Below, piece by piece: positions 16,250-18,051 of a stretch of 18,051 nt of DNA. The position numbers and the translations under genes are program-made. The notes beneath the pieces were generated by a model. That model worked only from the letters and a program-made list of their open reading frames with translations, did not search any database and was not told the DNA's origin. Position 1 is the stretch's first letter. The number at the start of each line of letters is the position of its first letter. Where the stretch lies: positions 1 through 18,051 of the forward strand of contig JADKAA010000025.1 in assembly GCA_016715465.1 (NCBI GenBank), given 5' to 3'. This DNA comes from Saprospiraceae bacterium. Lineage in GTDB: Bacteria; Bacteroidota; Bacteroidia; Chitinophagales; Saprospiraceae.

Positions 16250-18051
16250 AAAAAGTAGACCCCAACTTGCCGGTTGAAAACCCCGTAAATAAACAGCGTT
16301 TGTTTGGTTTCTTCACCGCTGTATCACTGGCTGGTTTTTCTTTTTATTGAAAAGCGTATTGATCGTATTCCTGATGGTCTGCTCTGACTTCTTTTTTAGA
16401 ACTATCAGCCGGGTTGGTTTTACTGAATCACTTGTTGCCTGACATCCTGTCCAGTGCTTCTTTTTTTCCAAATCATTTTAACACCTGGTTCTTAACACCG
16501 GTAAGACTGTCCTTAATGGTTTGTTTCGCTTTATCTAATTTTGCTTTTGCAAAATCAACCGCCAGCTGCTGCATTTCTTTGACAGCATCTCCTGCCACCT
16601 CTTTCAGTTCGGTTCTTAAAATCGGATTAGCAAGAGTGCCACCCGTTTTGAAACTGAGATCAGCCATTTCTCCCAGTTTTACCGGGATGCCTTTATTTAC
16701 AGCCATGTCACCAGGTTATTGAGTATATTATTTCCTTCATTGCCCAGGTATTTCCTCAACACTTTCATCCCCACTACGTAGTCGATAGACTGGTCAAACC
16801 GCCATACCACCGATCAGCATTTCAATATCTTTTACTTTCACACTGAAGGGCTTCACCAGCACTTTGCCTTTGGCAAACTCAATATAGTTTTCCATCTTTA
16901 TCGAGATCGATTTCAATTCATCGATCTGAAGTGTGCTGGCAATTTTTTCCAGCCGGGCAAATTTTTCAATATTCCTTCTATCAGTAAAAGATTTCCCGCA
17001 CCATTCAGTATTTAACGAGGTCAGGCATCATATTGCCATCCGGGTTTCCGTTCATGGTCAGCTGCGAATTAAGCTTGCCTAACAGGAATTGTCCTACAGG
17101 CATCAGCTTCTGAATCGTGATGAAGGAGAAGAATGCTTTTGAACATCAATATTTTTAACCTCGTAGGTCATTGAAATGGCAGGATCCTTCTTATTGTTTT
17201 GGTGGAATAGGAACCGTCAAATACTATGGTGCCGTCAAGAGCTTCTGTTTTTACATTTTGGAGTTTCACCGTCTCATCTTTCAACAATAAGGTTCGGTGA
17301 TATTATTATAATCAACTTTATCATATTTTACCTTCCCCCTTTGGCATTGATGGTAAGGTTCATTTATTAGCCCGGAACGGCAAACGGATCGGCTGATGCA
17401 GCGGCACTGGTTGTTGTTGTCGTGGTATCTGTTCCCATCCAGTCATTCAGGTTCATTTTATCGGCAGTTATATTCAGCGTTCCCGCCAGCGGCTGATTAA
17501 CTGCATAGCATAGCCAACCAGGTTATTGAATGACCGTTGGCCGAGAAAATTTGTATTAAGGTAATTACCAGCAAGATTGTTCAGTGTTATATTTTTTGTT
17601 GGAAGCTGAGTGCTGAATTCGTTACCTCAATCCCGTTGGATAATCCTTCGATACATAGTTTGAGGTTATTCAATCGGCTGTACCGTTGATATTCAGTCTT
17701 ATCATACTCTTTTTATCTATCGCTGTTTATTACCACTGAAACCAAGATCAGCATTCAAGATACCACTGATGCTGGTTCCCGGATCAAGCGGTACAAACTG
17801 TTTGATATGATCTAATGTAAATCTTCCTTTAGCTGCACCAGTAAAATCAACAGAAGACATCGGGTGGCGTAGTTGCAAATTAAAATCAGGGTCTTTACCC
17901 ACTTCAATATGCCCACGGCAGTTATATCCACAGATGTATTGTCGGCAATGCCACCGCTATTTTCTACCTGCACTTTCATATTTCCATTTTCAGGGGTTGC
18001 AGGAATACAGCAGAAGAATAGAACAGGTTTTTAGCCATCGAAGGAAACCAC
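16250..18051 (-). CDS. AsmA-like outer-membrane biogenesis protein, 3' part only, heavily frameshifted
   Basis: The gene continues beyond the right edge, so the N-terminal membrane anchor is missing. The reconstructed C-terminal 550-600 residues read, across ten or more breaks, DFNLQLRHPMSSVDFTGAAKG, GTSISGILNADLGFSGNK, ITLNNLAGNYLNTNF, PLAGTLNITADKMNLNDWMG, a Thr/Ala linker, YEVKNIDVQKAFFSFI, VGQFLLGKLNSQLTMNGNPDG, LKSISIKDGKLYIEFAKGKV, QSIDYVVGMKVLRKYLGN and MADLSFKTGGTLANPILRT. That order is typical of Bacteroidota AsmA-family proteins, which have long beta-groove domains and take part in lipid transport or outer-membrane assembly. A charged Lys-rich tail follows (DKAKQTIKDSL onward). The exact stop is uncertain, between about 16400 and 16245. 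Confidence 0.8.

Noticed and set aside
1..18051. CRISPR array, insertion sequence, phage or plasmid genes
   Set aside because: No regularly spaced repeats, transposase, integrase or phage structural motifs were seen; the repeats at 15311-15498 are too few for an array.

Overview
The window looks like chromosomal DNA of a Bacteroidota bacterium, probably close to the Chitinophagaceae. The reasons are the gene families present (DUF4199, DUF4256, an AsmA-like protein, a dihydroorotase whose HxH metal motif is degenerate), a TAnnTTTG-type promoter box before a tRNA gene, and little use of Shine-Dalgarno sites. I identified families by recognising protein motifs; no database search was possible.

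Layout: lepA (43-1835, +) converges on a long minus-strand cluster that is read from about 14510 down to 1832. In transcription order the cluster is: dihydroorotase-like pyrC, DUF4199 membrane protein, membrane-anchored GT2 glycosyltransferase, GT4 glycosyltransferase, hddA, gmhA, an hddC-gmhB fusion, a secreted protein of unknown function, wzm, wzt, FkbM methyltransferase, a second GT4 glycosyltransferase and a Gtf3/galactofuranosyltransferase-like enzyme. Several neighbours are joined by 1-4 nt stop/start overlaps. To the right are two minus-strand tRNA-Pro genes with their own terminators and one good promoter, a small plus-strand membrane-protein gene, a 310-bp intergenic stretch with repeats, a minus-strand DUF4256 gene, and the 3' part of an AsmA-like gene that runs off the window.

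How the genes work together: gmhA, hddA and the hddC-gmhB fusion supply every activity needed to make GDP-D-glycero-alpha-D-manno-heptose from sedoheptulose 7-phosphate. The glycosyltransferases would build a glycan. Wzm with Wzt, which has a long C-terminal extension of the kind that reads glycan ends, would export it. The FkbM methyltransferase gene beside wzt could provide a methyl end-cap. The best reading is an ABC-transporter-dependent O-antigen or surface-glycan locus containing a heptose.

Main caution: most genes are broken by one-base frameshifts, mostly losses within homopolymers, and the density rises from left to right (one in lepA, many in the AsmA-like gene). Conserved protein sequence continues across each break, so I treat them as uncorrected sequencing or assembly errors rather than decay. 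I therefore annotate whole genes across the breaks. Only the Gtf3-like gene, the FkbM gene and wzm read through cleanly.
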